From contig CAMDWJ010000006.1 in assembly GCA_945877815.1 (NCBI GenBank), positions 1 to 64,000 of the forward strand: a stretch of DNA of 64,000 nt, written 5' to 3'. Below the pieces are notes generated by a model, which did not search any database, was not told where the DNA came from, and saw only the letters and a list, made by a program, of their open reading frames with translations. The position numbers and the translations under genes were made by a program. Source of the stretch: Caenispirillum bisanense. Lineage in GTDB: Bacteria; Pseudomonadota; Alphaproteobacteria; Rhodospirillales; UBA2165. Of this stretch, positions 19,043 to 28,802 are shown piece by piece. Position 1 is the stretch's first letter. Each line of letters opens with the position of its first letter.

Positions 19043-19499
19043 TGCCGCCGCTTCCCCCGCCGGTTGCGAGGAAGATGATTTCGCCGACCTGATCTTCGAG
19101 GGTTTTGAAATCCTCGGATTTTTCGAGTGCTTCGCCACTGGCGATGTAGGTCTCCGAACGACCCGGCTTGATGCGAACGTAATTGCCGCCGATCAGCCCA
19201 TTCGATGCGATGGTCGCAACCGAATCCTTAGGCAGCTTTATGTCGGTTTTAAGGTTGAACGTGAGAATTGCCAAGAATGTCTTCGGATCGAGACGAACCT
19301 CAGAAACCGCGCCGACATTGATCCCGCTGACCCGCACGTCGCTGCCGACAAGTACGCCGCCCACCTTGCTGAAGGTCGCATTGACGCGGTAGCCGTCGAC
19401 CGATTTCATCTGAGCGGTATTCACGAAAAAATAGAGAAACGCGCCTGCGACCACGAGAACGACGGCGCCCATGACAGTTTCGGCAAGATTGCGTCTCAT
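19023..19499 (-). CDS. mlaD: MCE-domain protein, MlaD-like (second of two)
   Basis: 158 residues: an N-terminal membrane helix (about 8-28, MGAVVLVVAGAFLYFFV) followed by one MCE domain (VNATFSKVGGVLVGSDVRV, then GLIGGNYVRIKPG) and a Gly/Ser-rich end. MlaD forms hexameric rings in the periplasm that pass phospholipids between membranes with the ABC proteins MlaE and MlaF. Neither partner is encoded nearby. The ATG at 19499 overlaps the stop of the upstream MCE gene (ATGA). Confidence 0.88.
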   Translation of the reverse strand: MRRNLAETVMGAVVLVVAGAFLYFFVNTAQMKSVDGYRVNATFSKVGGVLVGSDVRVSGINVGAVSEVRLDPKTFLAILTFNLKTDIKLPKDSVATIASNGLIGGNYVRIKPGRSETYIASGEALEKSEDFKTLEDQVGEIIFLATGGGSGGSESGFK

Positions 19500-20095
19500 G
19501 GATTGGTTCCTTTGTCCGCGGGATCGCCCAGCAAGGGCGCCAGAAGTCCGCCCGGCGCGGTCGGGCTCGACGTCTCGCTCGGTGTCTCGCTGCCGGGAGC
19601 AATTTTTTGCGGGGCGGCTTGTTCGGCCGCCGCCTTCTCGCGTTTGGCCGCGTTGGATTTCGCCTCGCCGATGATCAGGTCCAGCAGATCGGTGACAACG
19701 ACCGAATCCTGCGTGAGATCGATTTTCCCACCCGCTTTGAGCACGGCATCGTCGGCACCCGGCACGAGCACCACATGTTTCGAGCCGAACAATCCGTCGG
19801 TATGAATGGCTGCGGAGGTATCGGTCGGCAGTTCGATCGGCGAATCGATCCGCAGGTCGACGATTGCGGCGAAGTTGTCGCCAAGTCGCATGCGCGCGAC
19901 CTCGCCGATCTTGATGCCGCTCATCCGCACTTCGTCGCCGGTATTAAGGCCGTCGATCCGGCCGAAACTGGCTTGGATGGTATAACCCGTTGCGGCAGCG
20001 CCGATCGATTTACCGCCGAAGGTCAGCGATCCGAGCATGAACAGGGCGATCAGCGTTATAACGCCGACCAGGATATTTCTGCCGTCTTCACTCAT
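19496..20095 (-). CDS. MCE-domain protein, MlaD-like (first of two)
   Basis: 199 residues, with a membrane helix at about 8-27 (ILVGVITLIALFMLGSLTF) and one MCE domain (IQASFGRIDGLNTGDEVRMSG, then GLFGSKHVVLVPG). Unlike its neighbour it has a long Ala/Lys/Pro tail (about 145-199). The two MCE proteins are diverged, not recent duplicates, and could build a hetero-oligomeric ring, or serve two transporters. Translation of the next gene is coupled to its stop. Confidence 0.87.
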   Translation of the reverse strand: MSEDGRNILVGVITLIALFMLGSLTFGGKSIGAAATGYTIQASFGRIDGLNTGDEVRMSGIKIGEVARMRLGDNFAAIVDLRIDSPIELPTDTSAAIHTDGLFGSKHVVLVPGADDAVLKAGGKIDLTQDSVVVTDLLDLIIGEAKSNAAKREKAAAEQAAPQKIAPGSETPSETSSPTAPGGLLAPLLGDPADKGTNP

Positions 20096-20118
20096 GTGAT
20101 CGATCTAGCACCGGGGCC

Positions 20119-20475
20119 CTATTCAGGGCTCCAGGCCTCGTAGTCGCCGGTCGCCGGGGCACGCCGCCCGCCCGACAGCACGTGCCCCTGAGGCCGGTAG
20201 GCAAACCGGGTGCCTGTCAGATTGGGCAAATGAGATTTCTGCCAAGGGCGCGGCCGCGCGGCCCGTTCGGTCAGGGGCTCGTCGGTCGTGTGATGCAGCC
20301 AGGCATGCCATTCAGGCGGCACCTTCGAGGCTTCCGCGATGCCGTTATAGACAACCCAACGCCGCTCGCGTCGGTTCAGCTTGCGCCCGCGGCCTTTGTA
20401 ATAACGATTGCCGAACTCGTCCTGACCGACCAAGTCTCCGTTCAGCAGCGTATATATCCATGTCCCGATGCTCAT
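20119..20475 (-). CDS. NADH:ubiquinone oxidoreductase accessory subunit, NDUFA12 / B17.2 family
   Basis: 118 residues, equivalent to mitochondrial NDUFA12, an accessory subunit of complex I that is retained in alphaproteobacteria. Landmarks are LVGQDEFGNRYYKGRG, RRWVVYNG and the WHAWLHHTTDEPL segment, followed by a basic Pro/Arg stretch. Residues near the end (TGDYEAWSPE) are the usual C-terminus. The ATG at 20475 fits the family start. It heads the run with the two MCE genes, a typical alphaproteobacterial arrangement. Confidence 0.94.
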   Translation of the reverse strand: MSIGTWIYTLLNGDLVGQDEFGNRYYKGRGRKLNRRERRWVVYNGIAEASKVPPEWHAWLHHTTDEPLTERAARPRPWQKSHLPNLTGTRFAYRPQGHVLSGGRRAPATGDYEAWSPE

Positions 20476-20564
20476 GGCAGGGTTATCGCACTTGGCGACG
20501 ATGAAATCCAGCGGGCGAAATCCGCAAACGCACATTGCCCGGTCGATGGTATAGTCGTCACCGC

Positions 20565-21935
20565 ATGGTACCCCCGTCCGAATCAGTCCCCGTCGATGAA
20601 CTCGTCCGACGAACGCCGGCGCTGCGCAACAGCCAGGGGCGGCAATTCGAGGCAGCCGGTCGCATCGATCAGGCAATGGCGGCCTACCGCCAGGCGCTCG
20701 ATTTCGATCCGGTTTATCCGCCCGCCGCTGCCAATTTTGCCCGCCTGCTGGTCGCCAGCGGCAGGCCGGCCGAGGCTGCGGCCTTTCTGGAACCGGTCGC
20801 GGCAGCCGCCCCGTACGACATGCCGCTGGCCGTCAATTACGCGAATGCACTCCTCGGCGTCGGACGAGCCCTGGAGGCCGAACAACGCCTGCGCGGCGTG
20901 ATTGCAGGGGGTGGCGCACCGGCGCAGGCCTATAACTCGCTGGGAATCGCCCGTTACGTGCAACGTGACTTTCCGGGTGCTGTCGATTCGTTCGAACAGG
21001 CTGTCGCCACCGCACCGGATTTTGCCGAAGCCCACGAAAATCTCGCCCTGGCCCTGCTGCATCAACGGCGCTTTGGCGAAGCCTGGCCCGAATACGAGTG
21101 GCGATGGCGCAACACGTCCAATGCGATCACCAAACGGGCCTTCGCCGAACCGATCTGGGACGGGCAACCGCTCAATGGGCGGACCCTTCTGCTCCACGGC
21201 GAGCAAGGTCTCGGCGATACCATTCAATTTGTGCGCTACGCAGGCATGATAGAAAAGACCGACGGGCGAATCGTTCTCCTGTGCCATCCGCGCCTCACCG
21301 GCTGTCTCGCCGGCGTAACTGGGGTCGATCGGGTTCTGGCCTATGGCGAATCTCCGCCCGCCTTCGACTGCCACGTTCCGATGATGAGCCTGCCGCGCCT
21401 TCTCGCAACGACCTTCGACACTATTCCCGACCCCTCGCCCTATATACGCGCCGAGCCCGATCCGTCGATTCCACGCACCGACGGCATCGTGCGAATCGGC
21501 ATCAATTGGGTCGGACGCCCGCTCCACGTCGAGGATCCCCACCGCAATCGATCCTGTCCGATGCGGTATTTCGCGGACCTCGCGGCGATCCCGAACGTTC
21601 AACTCTACAGCTTGCATTTCGGCCCTTTCGAATGCGAATCGGCGAACATTCCACTGGTCGATTGCGCTCACCTGCACGCCGATTTCGCCGATTCGGCCCG
21701 ACTCGTCGCGGCGATGGATTTGGTCATCACAGTCGACACAGCTCTTGCCCATCTGGCCGGAGCCATGGCAAAGCCGTGCTGGGTGCTGCTACCCTATGCC
21801 GCCGATTGGCGTTGGACGCCGAAACGCGACGGCACACAGCCCTGGTATCGATCGATACGGGTATTTCGACAAGAATACCCAGGTGAATGGCCTAGCTTGG
21901 CCGAAGCCGTCCAAAAAGCGTTGAAGAACCGCTGA
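20565..21935 (+). CDS. TPR-containing glycosyltransferase (family 9-like C-terminal domain)
   Basis: 456 residues. The first about 190 hold four to five tetratricopeptide repeats (PVYPPAAANFARLLVASGRP, AYNSLGIARYVQRDFPGAV). The rest resembles the donor half of heptosyltransferase-like GT9 proteins: LLHGEQGLGDTIQFVRYAGM, RIGINWVGRP, and ITVDTALAHLAGAMAKPCWVLLP near the end. Bacterial TPR-GT proteins of this type often modify flagellin or other surface glycans; the substrate is unknown here. The ATG at 20565 is chosen; an in-frame ATG at 20535 is also possible. Confidence 0.8.
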   Translation: MVPPSESVPVDELVRRTPALRNSQGRQFEAAGRIDQAMAAYRQALDFDPVYPPAAANFARLLVASGRPAEAAAFLEPVAAAAPYDMPLAVNYANALLGVGRALEAEQRLRGVIAGGGAPAQAYNSLGIARYVQRDFPGAVDSFEQAVATAPDFAEAHENLALALLHQRRFGEAWPEYEWRWRNTSNAITKRAFAEPIWDGQPLNGRTLLLHGEQGLGDTIQFVRYAGMIEKTDGRIVLLCHPRLTGCLAGVTGVDRVLAYGESPPAFDCHVPMMSLPRLLATTFDTIPDPSPYIRAEPDPSIPRTDGIVRIGINWVGRPLHVEDPHRNRSCPMRYFADLAAIPNVQLYSLHFGPFECESANIPLVDCAHLHADFADSARLVAAMDLVITVDTALAHLAGAMAKPCWVLLPYAADWRWTPKRDGTQPWYRSIRVFRQEYPGEWPSLAEAVQKALKNR

Positions 21936-21980
21936 AATTCATGGTCTCACTAAAATGTGACCCCACATTTCGTTGCGATT

Positions 21981-22039
21981 TTATCCACAACCCCAAAATA
22001 TTGTTGCCCAAAAAACGGCTCCTAGCTATATTTGCTGTT
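21981..22039 (+). promoter_or_regulatory. nrdJ control region: DnaA box, NrdR-like box pair and sigma-70 promoter
   Basis: TTATCCACA at 21981-21989 is a perfect DnaA box. CCCCAAAATATTGTTG (21991-22006) and TAGCTATATTTGCTGT (22024-22039) each match about 11 of 16 positions of the NrdR box as I recall it. They start 33 bp apart, close to the roughly 31-32 bp (three-turn) spacing typical of NrdR box pairs. A promoter TTGCCC (22004-22009), 18-bp spacer, TATATT (22028-22033) sits between and under the boxes, so NrdR binding would block it. The leader to the ATG is about 150 nt; I could not match a cobalamin riboswitch core in it. Confidence 0.5.
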
Positions 22040-22188
22040 CGTTGGTGCGCGAGCCACTAAATCTAGACTGGGATCTGGAATTAAGAGCTGCGCGGCGTAC
22101 AAGTGCCGGCCTGGGAGACAACGACGCAACCTCGACCACGAGGACCGCCGTGTCGGTTGCCGGAGGACAAGTCGGGGGATCAAGTCAC

Positions 22189-25100
22189 ATGCGTATTCAG
22201 CGTTATTTCACCACCGCCGAGGCGGGGGCTTACGGCGCCATCGCGTTTCGCACGGCCACGAGCGAGATTCGTAATCCCGACGGTTCCGTCGTGTTTTCCC
22301 ATAGCGAGATCGAGGTTCCGGCCGCATGGTCGCAGGTCGCCTGCGACGTTCTGGCGCAGAAGTATTTCCGCAAGGCGGGCGTGCCCGTCCATGCGAAGAA
22401 ATTCGAAGAAAACGACGTTCCGGCTTGGCTCTGGCGCTCCATTCCCGATGACACGAAGCTCGAAAAACTGCCGAAGAAAGAGCGCTTTGTCGGCGAAATC
22501 TCGGCCAAGCAGGTGTTTCACCGCCTCGCCGGGACCTGGACCTACTGGGGCTGGAAAGGCGGCTATTTCGACGCCGAGGACGATGCGCGCGCCTATTACG
22601 ACGAAATGTGCCACATGCTGTGCATCCAGGCCTGCGCGCCCAACTCGCCGCAATGGTTCAATACCGGCCTACATTGGGCCTATGGCATCGACGGCCCCTC
22701 GCAGGGCCACCATTACGTCGATTTCAAAACCGGCAAGCTGACCCGTTCCGAATCGGCCTACGAACATCCGCAGCCCCACGCCTGCTTTATCCAACCATGC
22801 AGCGACGACCTCGTGAACGAGGGCGGCATCATGGATTTATGGGTGCGCGAGGCACGCCTATTCAAATACGGCTCGGGAACGGGGTCCAACTTCTCGGCGC
22901 TGCGTGGCGAGGACGAACCCCTGTCGGGCGGCGGCAAATCGTCCGGCGTGATGAGTTTTCTGAAGATCGGCGATCGCGCCGCGGGCGCCATCAAATCGGG
23001 CGGCACCACGCGCCGCGCCGCCAAGATGGTCATCCTTAATGCCGATCATCCAGACATCGAAGCCTTTGTGAACTGGAAGGTACGTGAGGAGCAAAAGGTC
23101 GCCTCATTGGTGGCGGGCTCCAAGCTGCTCGAACGCCACGTCAATCTTGTCATCACCGCGGCCCACCAGGGCGAAGGCGCCAAAGGCAATCTCGACAAGT
23201 TCGACGCGAAGAAGAATCCGATCCTCAAAAAGGCTGTCGTCGCGGCGCGACGCGCCATGCTGCCTGAAAGCGCGATCCAGAAAGCGATCGATTTCGCGCG
23301 CCAGGGCTATACCTCGATGATGATCGAGACCTACGACACCGATTGGGACTCGGAGGCCTATCTCACGGTCTCGGGACAGAACTCGAACAATTCGGTCCGC
23401 GTTACAGACGATTTCTTGCGCGCGGTCGAAGAAGACAGCGAGTGGAACCTGACCCGCCGCACCGACGGCAGTGTGCACAAGACGATGAAGGCACGCGATC
23501 TGTGGGACCAGATCAGCCAGGCCGCTTGGTCCTGCGCCGATCCCGGCATCCAGTTCGACACCACCATCAACGATTGGCACACCTGCACGGGGGCTGGCCG
23601 GATCAACGGCTCCAACCCCTGCTCCGAATATCTGTTCCTCGACAACACAGCCTGCAACCTTGCCTCGCTCAATCTGCGCGTATTCGAACGCCCTGACGGC
23701 ACCTTCGACGTCTCGGCCTTCGAGAATGCGGTGCGTTTGTGGACCGTCACCCTCGAGATCGCAGTGATGATGGCGCAATTCCCCTCGGCCGAAATCGCCG
23801 AATTGTCCTACGTTTACCGCACCCTCGGCCTCGGCTTCGCCAATATCGGCGGCTTGCTGATGGCACAGGGCCACGGCTACGACAGCGATGCCGGCCGCTC
23901 CGTCTGCGCCGCCATCACCGCATTGATGACCGGCGTCGCCTATCGCACCTCGGCCGAAATGGCCGAGGAACTCGGCACCTTCCCCGATTACGACCGTAAC
24001 CGCGACAGCATGCTGCGGGTGATCCGCAACCATCGCCGCGCCGCGCATGGCGAGACCAAGAACTACGAGCAGCTCTCCGTGCTGCCCGTGCCGCTGCAAG
24101 ACTCCTCCGACGCTATCGCCGCCGAGATCATCGTAGCCGCGCGCAAATCATGGGACGATGCCTTGGCGCTCGGCACCGAGCATGGCTATCGCAATGCCCA
24201 GGTTTCGGTGATCGCGCCGACCGGCACGATCGGCCTTGTCATGGATTGCGACACGACGGGCGTCGAGCCCGACTTCGCGATGGTGAAGTTCAAGAAACTC
24301 GCCGGCGGCGGCTATTTCAAGATCATCAACCACACGGTTCCGGTTGCGCTGCGCCGTATGGGCTACAGCGAAGCCCAGATCGAGGAGATGATCAAATATG
24401 CCGTCGGCCACGGCACGCTCGACGGATCGCCGGCGCTGAACCACGCGACCCTCGCCGCGCGCGGATTCGACGCCGCCACGATCAAGAAGATCGAAAACGC
24501 GCTCGGCGACGCCTTCGACATCAAGTTTGTCTTCAACAAATGGACGCTCGGTACCGAATTCTGCACCAAGGTGCTCGGCATCGGCGCCGAACAGCTCGAC
24601 GATATCTCGTTCGACATGCTGACGGCGCTCGGCTTCTCCAAGGACGATGTGCGCGCCGCCAACAATTATGTCTGTGGCGCCATGACCCTCGAAGGTGCCC
24701 CGCACCTCAAGGCCGAGCATTATTCGGTGTTCGATTGCGCCAATCCGTGTGGACGCGAAGGCAAACGTTGCCTGTCCGCCGAAAGCCACATCCGCATGGT
24801 CGCGGCGGCGCAGCCCTTCATCTCGGGCGGCATCTCCAAGACCATCAACATGGCCAATTCGGCGAGTGTGGAGGATTGCAAGGACGCCTACATGCTGTCC
24901 TGGAAACTCGCGATCAAGGCCAATGCGCTCTATCGCGACGGTTCCAAACTGTCGCAGCCGTTGAACTCACAGATACTCGACGACGAGGACTTTGAAGAAA
25001 CCCTCGAGGAACGCGTTGCCGAGGCGCCCAACGCAGTCCGCGCCCAGGTGATCGCCGAACGGATCGTCGAGCGCATCATCGCCAAGCGCACGCGCCTGCC

Positions 25101-25845
25101 CGAACGCCGCAAGGGTTACACCCAAAAGGCGACGGTCGGCGGGCACAAGGTTTACCTGCGCACCGGCGAATACGAAGACGGCCGCGTCGCCGAAATCTTC
25201 ATCGACATGCACAAGGAAGGCTCCGCCTTCCGTAGCCTGATGAATAATTTCGCGATCGCGATCTCGATCGCGCTGCAATACGGCGTACCGCTCGAAGAAT
25301 TCGTCGAGGCCTTTACCTTCACCCGATTCGAACCGGCGGGCATGGTCGAGGGCAATGATTCGATCAAGATGGCGACCTCGCTGCTCGACTACATCTTCCG
25401 CGAACTGGCGGTCTCCTATCTCGGGCGCGCCGATCTCGCCCATGTGCAGCAGGACGATCTCGCACCCGACTCGGTCGGCCGCGGTGCGGGAGAACCGGCG
25501 GCATTGCATCCGATCGAACGCGCGGCCGTCGCCGGCTACATGCGCAAGAACCTTCTCGTGCTCAAAGGCGGACGCGGCAACGGCTATGCCGGAGCCATGG
25601 CGGCCCTTGCGACCGCTGCAAGTGAATCAGTTCCCAGCCTACACGCTCATTTGCACACGCAAGAAACGGTTCAACTCAGCGCCACAATAATGACGCGCGC
25701 CGACTCGCGGATGGACGATATCCGCGAAGCGCGCATGAAGGGTTACGAAGGCGACGCATGCGGCGAATGCGGAAACTTCACGCTGGTGCGCAACGGCACC
25801 TGCATGAAGTGCGTCACTTGCGGATCAACGAGCGGCTGCTCCTAA
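22189..25845 (+). CDS. nrdJ: Vitamin B12-dependent (class II) ribonucleoside-diphosphate reductase
   Basis: 1218 residues, the long NrdJ form. Core landmarks are the paired active-site cysteines ([10 protein letters not shown] and CNLASLNL), the [14 protein letters not shown] segment, [11 protein letters not shown], and the [15 protein letters not shown] loop. The C-terminus carries a cysteine-rich element (CGECG, CMKC, CGSTSGC) typical of NrdJ redox or zinc ends. It reduces ribonucleotides with adenosylcobalamin and works with or without oxygen. No nrdAB or nrdDG lies in the window. The ATG at 22189 gives the family N-terminus ([13 protein letters not shown]); upstream in-frame sequence has no family match. 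Confidence 0.96.
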   Translation: MRIQRYFTTAEAGAYGAIAFRTATSEIRNPDGSVVFSHSEIEVPAAWSQVACDVLAQKYFRKAGVPVHAKKFEENDVPAWLWRSIPDDTKLEKLPKKERFVGEISAKQVFHRLAGTWTYWGWKGGYFDAEDDARAYYDEMCHMLCIQACAPNSPQWFNTGLHWAYGIDGPSQGHHYVDFKTGKLTRSESAYEHPQPHACFIQPCSDDLVNEGGIMDLWVREARLFKYGSGTGSNFSALRGEDEPLSGGGKSSGVMSFLKIGDRAAGAIKSGGTTRRAAKMVILNADHPDIEAFVNWKVREEQKVASLVAGSKLLERHVNLVITAAHQGEGAKGNLDKFDAKKNPILKKAVVAARRAMLPESAIQKAIDFARQGYTSMMIETYDTDWDSEAYLTVSGQNSNNSVRVTDDFLRAVEEDSEWNLTRRTDGSVHKTMKARDLWDQISQAAWSCADPGIQFDTTINDWHTCTGAGRINGSNPCSEYLFLDNTACNLASLNLRVFERPDGTFDVSAFENAVRLWTVTLEIAVMMAQFPSAEIAELSYVYRTLGLGFANIGGLLMAQGHGYDSDAGRSVCAAITALMTGVAYRTSAEMAEELGTFPDYDRNRDSMLRVIRNHRRAAHGETKNYEQLSVLPVPLQDSSDAIAAEIIVAARKSWDDALALGTEHGYRNAQVSVIAPTGTIGLVMDCDTTGVEPDFAMVKFKKLAGGGYFKIINHTVPVALRRMGYSEAQIEEMIKYAVGHGTLDGSPALNHATLAARGFDAATIKKIENALGDAFDIKFVFNKWTLGTEFCTKVLGIGAEQLDDISFDMLTALGFSKDDVRAANNYVCGAMTLEGAPHLKAEHYSVFDCANPCGREGKRCLSAESHIRMVAAAQPFISGGISKTINMANSASVEDCKDAYMLSWKLAIKANALYRDGSKLSQPLNSQILDDEDFEETLEERVAEAPNAVRAQVIAERIVERIIAKRTRLPERRKGYTQKATVGGHKVYLRTGEYEDGRVAEIFIDMHKEGSAFRSLMNNFAIAISIALQYGVPLEEFVEAFTFTRFEPAGMVEGNDSIKMATSLLDYIFRELAVSYLGRADLAHVQQDDLAPDSVGRGAGEPAALHPIERAAVAGYMRKNLLVLKGGRGNGYAGAMAALATAASESVPSLHAHLHTQETVQLSATIMTRADSRMDDIREARMKGYEGDACGECGNFTLVRNGTCMKCVTCGSTSGCS

Positions 25846-26147
25846 AAGCCAGCCGCCACAATGGGGTGTTCGAACATATCGCTGTGTCTGTTTTCCCCGC
25901 CGCGTATCGCGGGGAGACATTTCAGTTTACGAGTTCCTCCCTGGTGAACTTGGGGGGAGCGGCGCGGTAAGGGCCTGCCAGCCTATCCAAACCGATACGC
26001 ACCCCACTTTTTTGGCGGATCTCTGTACCTTCGCCATTTCGATTCGACCCATCTTGATTTGTTTTGTGGTCGAACCCTTATCCCAATCCCATTTGCGTCG
26101 CCCGGGAAAGCTGGGCATCCTGCCGCCCTTACCGCCTAGGAGCGATC
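25846..26147. other. Intergenic region between nrdJ and the RidA gene
   Basis: No gene is seen. A GC-rich hairpin at 25895-25914 (CCCCGC pairing with GCGGGG) lies 50 bp after nrdJ but lacks a T run, so it is only a weak terminator candidate. A TAGGAG Shine-Dalgarno ends the region just before the RidA start. Confidence 0.5.
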
Positions 26148-26618
26148 ATGGCCGGAAAAATCGACACCAAGCTCTCGGAACTCGCCATCCAATTGCCGCA
26201 AGCCGCGACCCCGGTCGGCAATTATGTCGCCTATACCGTCACCGGCAATCTCGTCTTCGTATCGGGGCAATTGCCGCTGGTCGACGGCGAGTTGAAATAT
26301 AAGGGCAAGCTCGGCGAGAACGTCTCGCTCGAAGACGGCCAGCTGGCCGCGCGGGCCTGCGCACTCAACCTCGTCGCGCAAGTGCGTGCCGCGTGCGGTG
26401 GCGATCTGGACCGCGTGCGGCGCGTCGTGAAGCTCGGCGGATTTGTCGCCTCAAGCGGCGATTTCACCCAACAGGCCGCTGTCGTCAACGGCGCCTCCGA
26501 CCTGATGGTTCAGATATTCGGCGATGCCGGCAAACACGCACGTGCGGCTGTGTCCTGCCCGACCCTACCCTTAGGCGCCGCGGTCGAGATCGACGCCGTC
26601 TTCGAGATCGCGTGCTAG
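26148..26618 (+). CDS. RidA family protein (reactive imine/enamine deaminase or relative)
   Basis: 156 residues of the YjgF/YER057c/UK114 fold, with VFVSGQLPLVDGEL, LEDGQLAARACALNLVAQVRAACG, and SCPTLPLGAAVEIDAVFE. True RidA hydrolyses 2-aminoacrylate using an Arg in a SR-x-x-V or ARS-C motif; here the equivalent segment reads ARAAVSCPTLPLGA. Members of this longer subgroup often have other or unknown activity. TAGGAG sits 7 nt before the ATG. The VOC gene follows after 13 bp, so the pair is likely an operon. Confidence 0.88.
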   Translation: MAGKIDTKLSELAIQLPQAATPVGNYVAYTVTGNLVFVSGQLPLVDGELKYKGKLGENVSLEDGQLAARACALNLVAQVRAACGGDLDRVRRVVKLGGFVASSGDFTQQAAVVNGASDLMVQIFGDAGKHARAAVSCPTLPLGAAVEIDAVFEIAC

Positions 26619-26631
26619 GCGGGAGCGCATC

Positions 26632-27006
26632 ATGGCCAAGTTCCACCGCATCGATCATGTCGCACTGCACGTGAAAGACGTCGACGTTTCGGTGCGCTTC
26701 TACGAAAGCCATTTCGGATTCACGACTTATTTCCGAAGCCCAACGCCGAGCGGGATCGATATCGCCTATCTCAAGCTTGGCGACACGGTGCTGGAACTCA
26801 CCGGGCATGCGGACGTGACAACCGGCGGATTTCATTTCTGCTTGGAGACGGACGATTTCGACGGCGCGGTCGCGGACTTGAAAGCCGCGGGCGTTGCGGT
26901 GGCGACCCCGCCGCATAAAACCGCGCCGCGCGAGGCCCGCGAGGCCACTTGGCGCCGCGTCGTTTTCTCAGGCCCCGACGGCGAGCCAGTAGAGTTGCGA
27001 GGCTAA
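26632..27006 (+). CDS. VOC superfamily protein (glyoxalase I / bleomycin-resistance fold)
   Basis: 124 residues with two beta-alpha-beta-beta-beta modules: FHRIDHVALHVKDVDVSVRFYES at the start and GGFHFCLETDDFDGAVADLKAAG in the second half. Likely metal ligands are the His of IDHVALHV, the Glu of VLELTGH, the second-module His and a Glu in EPVELRG. This pattern resembles methylmalonyl-CoA epimerase or lactoylglutathione lyase relatives, but the substrate is unknown. It is 13 bp downstream of RidA. Confidence 0.85.
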   Translation: MAKFHRIDHVALHVKDVDVSVRFYESHFGFTTYFRSPTPSGIDIAYLKLGDTVLELTGHADVTTGGFHFCLETDDFDGAVADLKAAGVAVATPPHKTAPREAREATWRRVVFSGPDGEPVELRG

Positions 27007-27069
27007 AACCGAGCGTCAGACGCCAACCCCGCCCGCGCCACCGTCTCCGGCGGGAAGGACCAGCCGCAC

Positions 27070-27516
27070 TTATTTGTCCTTGAACTCAGCTGCCGTGCCG
27101 GCCCCCTGCGCGGTGTTGTAATATTGCTTCCAATAGCGCGCGAGGCCGTCGATATCGCCCGGATCGGGTAACTTTTCCCGCACGCGACGATAGTGCGCAC
27201 GGCACATGGCCGTGGCGTAGGCGAGATTCCAGGCGAGCTGATCGTGTCGATCCTGGCCCGGAACCAAGAACGCCTCCACGCGTTCGCGGAAATTACCCTG
27301 ATAGGCGAAATAATTCGTCCAGATATCGTCGTGGGTATTCGGCTCCATCTGAAACAACCCGCGCGCCGGCCCCTCGTTCAATTGCCGCAGATAGCAGAGA
27401 TTGCTCTCCTGCACTGCAGTGCCTACCAGAAGATCTTCGGCCTGCGTGCTATGCGCGCCCAAGGCCAAGAGAACCGGACGGACGATGTTGGTGCGGAATT
27501 GAAGGATATCGAGCAT
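27070..27516 (-). CDS. Lysozyme-like (transglycosylase-fold) protein of phage type
   Basis: 148 residues without a signal peptide. The central part TAVQESNLCYLRQL followed by GPARGLFQMEPNTHDDIW resembles the lysozyme/transglycosylase active-site region (a catalytic Glu in the QES segment and a G-L-F-Q-M-E substrate strand). I associate similar sequences with phage structural or endolysin-like proteins, from memory. GGGGAG lies 6 nt upstream of the ATG at 27516. No other phage gene is near. Peptidoglycan cleavage is an inference. Confidence 0.6.
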   Translation of the reverse strand: MLDILQFRTNIVRPVLLALGAHSTQAEDLLVGTAVQESNLCYLRQLNEGPARGLFQMEPNTHDDIWTNYFAYQGNFRERVEAFLVPGQDRHDQLAWNLAYATAMCRAHYRRVREKLPDPGDIDGLARYWKQYYNTAQGAGTAAEFKDK

Positions 27517-27617
27517 GATTCTCCCCAATGTTCGAATGGTCACCCATCCATATTAGGCGAATTCGCGGTTCGACACCCCCCCTTGTCGCCTTCGCGTAAC
27601 CGCCCTACCCTTCGCAC

Positions 27618-28784
27618 ATGCCCGACGGACGCGAAGAATTAAGGGTCGAGGTCATCACCCGCATCAATGAGGTGCCGGCCGCCGAGTGGAACGCCTGCGC
27701 CGGCGCTACCAATCCCTTCGTCAGCCACGCCTTCCTCAATGCGATGGAGGAATCGCGCTCGGTCTCCGAACGTTCGGGATGGGTGCCGCAGCATTTGGTG
27801 GTCCGCAGGCTCGGCGGGCGCATCGATGCCTGCATGCCGCTGTACCTGAAGAACAATTCCTACGGCGAATATGTCTTCGATTGGGGCTGGGCCGATGCTT
27901 ATGAGAGCGCCGGTGGCAGCTATTACCCGAAGCTGCAATGCGCGGTGCCCTTCACGCCCGCGACCGGGCCGCGCCTATTGATTCGCGACGGAGCCCCCCC
28001 GCACAGCTTCGAGGTCTTGATCGCGGCCGCGATCCAGCTCGCAGAAGAACACAAGGTTTCCTCGCTGCACATCACCTTTCCCACGCACGCGGAATGGCGA
28101 CGCCTGGGTGCGGCCGGATTCCTCATGCGCGAGGGCAAGCAATACCACTGGGAAAACCGCGGCTACGCGACCTTCGACGATTTCCTGGGCGAGATGAGTT
28201 CGCGCAAGCGCAAGGCGATCCGCAAGGAGCGCCGCGAGGTCGCCGATGCCGGCGTGACCCTCAAGCGCCTGTCCGGCGCCGACATCACCGAGGCGCATTG
28301 GGATGCCTTCTACAAATATTACCGCTCCACCATCGATCAGCGCAGTTGGGGCCGCGCCTATCTCAATCGCGAATTCTTTTCGCGCCTCGGCGCAGGCATG
28401 GCGGATATGGCGCTGCTCGTCTTCGCCTATGCAGGCGAGGAACATATCGGCGGCGCGCTCAATCTGATCGGCGAAGACACCCTGTTCGGGCGCAACTGGG
28501 GCTGCTCGCGCGACGTCAAATTCCTGCATTTCGAGGCCTGCTACTATCAAGCGATCGAATACGCGATCGAGCGTAAGCTGAACTGGGTCGAGGCCGGCGC
28601 CCAGGGCGAACACAAAATCCAACGCGGCTATCTTCCGCGCGCTACCTATTCCGCCCATTGGATCGCAGACAGCCGTTTCCGCGAGGCGGTCGCTCGCTTC
28701 GTGGACCAAGAGCGCCGCCAGACCGAACACGAGATCGAGGCGCTGATGGAATACTCGCCGTATCGGAAGACGGGCGAAGAATAG
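27618..28784 (+). CDS. GNAT / FemAB-like acyltransferase, peptidogalycan biosynthesis protein (PF04339, DUF482)
   Basis: 388 residues matching the PF04339 family throughout: NPFVSHAFLNAMEESRSV near the N-terminus, PLYLKNNSYGEYVFDWGWADAY, FTPATGPRLL, SLHITFP, SSRKRKAIRKERR, and GAQGEHKIQRGYLPRATYSAHW near the end. The fold is a double GNAT module related to FemX aminoacyltransferases. Family members are found next to envelope genes; the biochemical role is not established. The gene is divergent from the lysozyme-like gene. Confidence 0.88.
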   Translation: MPDGREELRVEVITRINEVPAAEWNACAGATNPFVSHAFLNAMEESRSVSERSGWVPQHLVVRRLGGRIDACMPLYLKNNSYGEYVFDWGWADAYESAGGSYYPKLQCAVPFTPATGPRLLIRDGAPPHSFEVLIAAAIQLAEEHKVSSLHITFPTHAEWRRLGAAGFLMREGKQYHWENRGYATFDDFLGEMSSRKRKAIRKERREVADAGVTLKRLSGADITEAHWDAFYKYYRSTIDQRSWGRAYLNREFFSRLGAGMADMALLVFAYAGEEHIGGALNLIGEDTLFGRNWGCSRDVKFLHFEACYYQAIEYAIERKLNWVEAGAQGEHKIQRGYLPRATYSAHWIADSRFREAVARFVDQERRQTEHEIEALMEYSPYRKTGEE

Positions 28785-28802
28785 AGTTCCGCCCATTCCA
28801 TC

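Noticed and set aside
22040-22188. Cobalamin riboswitch in the nrdJ leader
   Set aside because: A GCCTGGGAGAC stretch hints at the B12 box, but the GGGAA / GGTG / GCCACTG core is not found in order.
23104-24099. 331-codon minus-strand frame within nrdJ
   Set aside because: Antisense to conserved nrdJ active-site sequence; no independent evidence.
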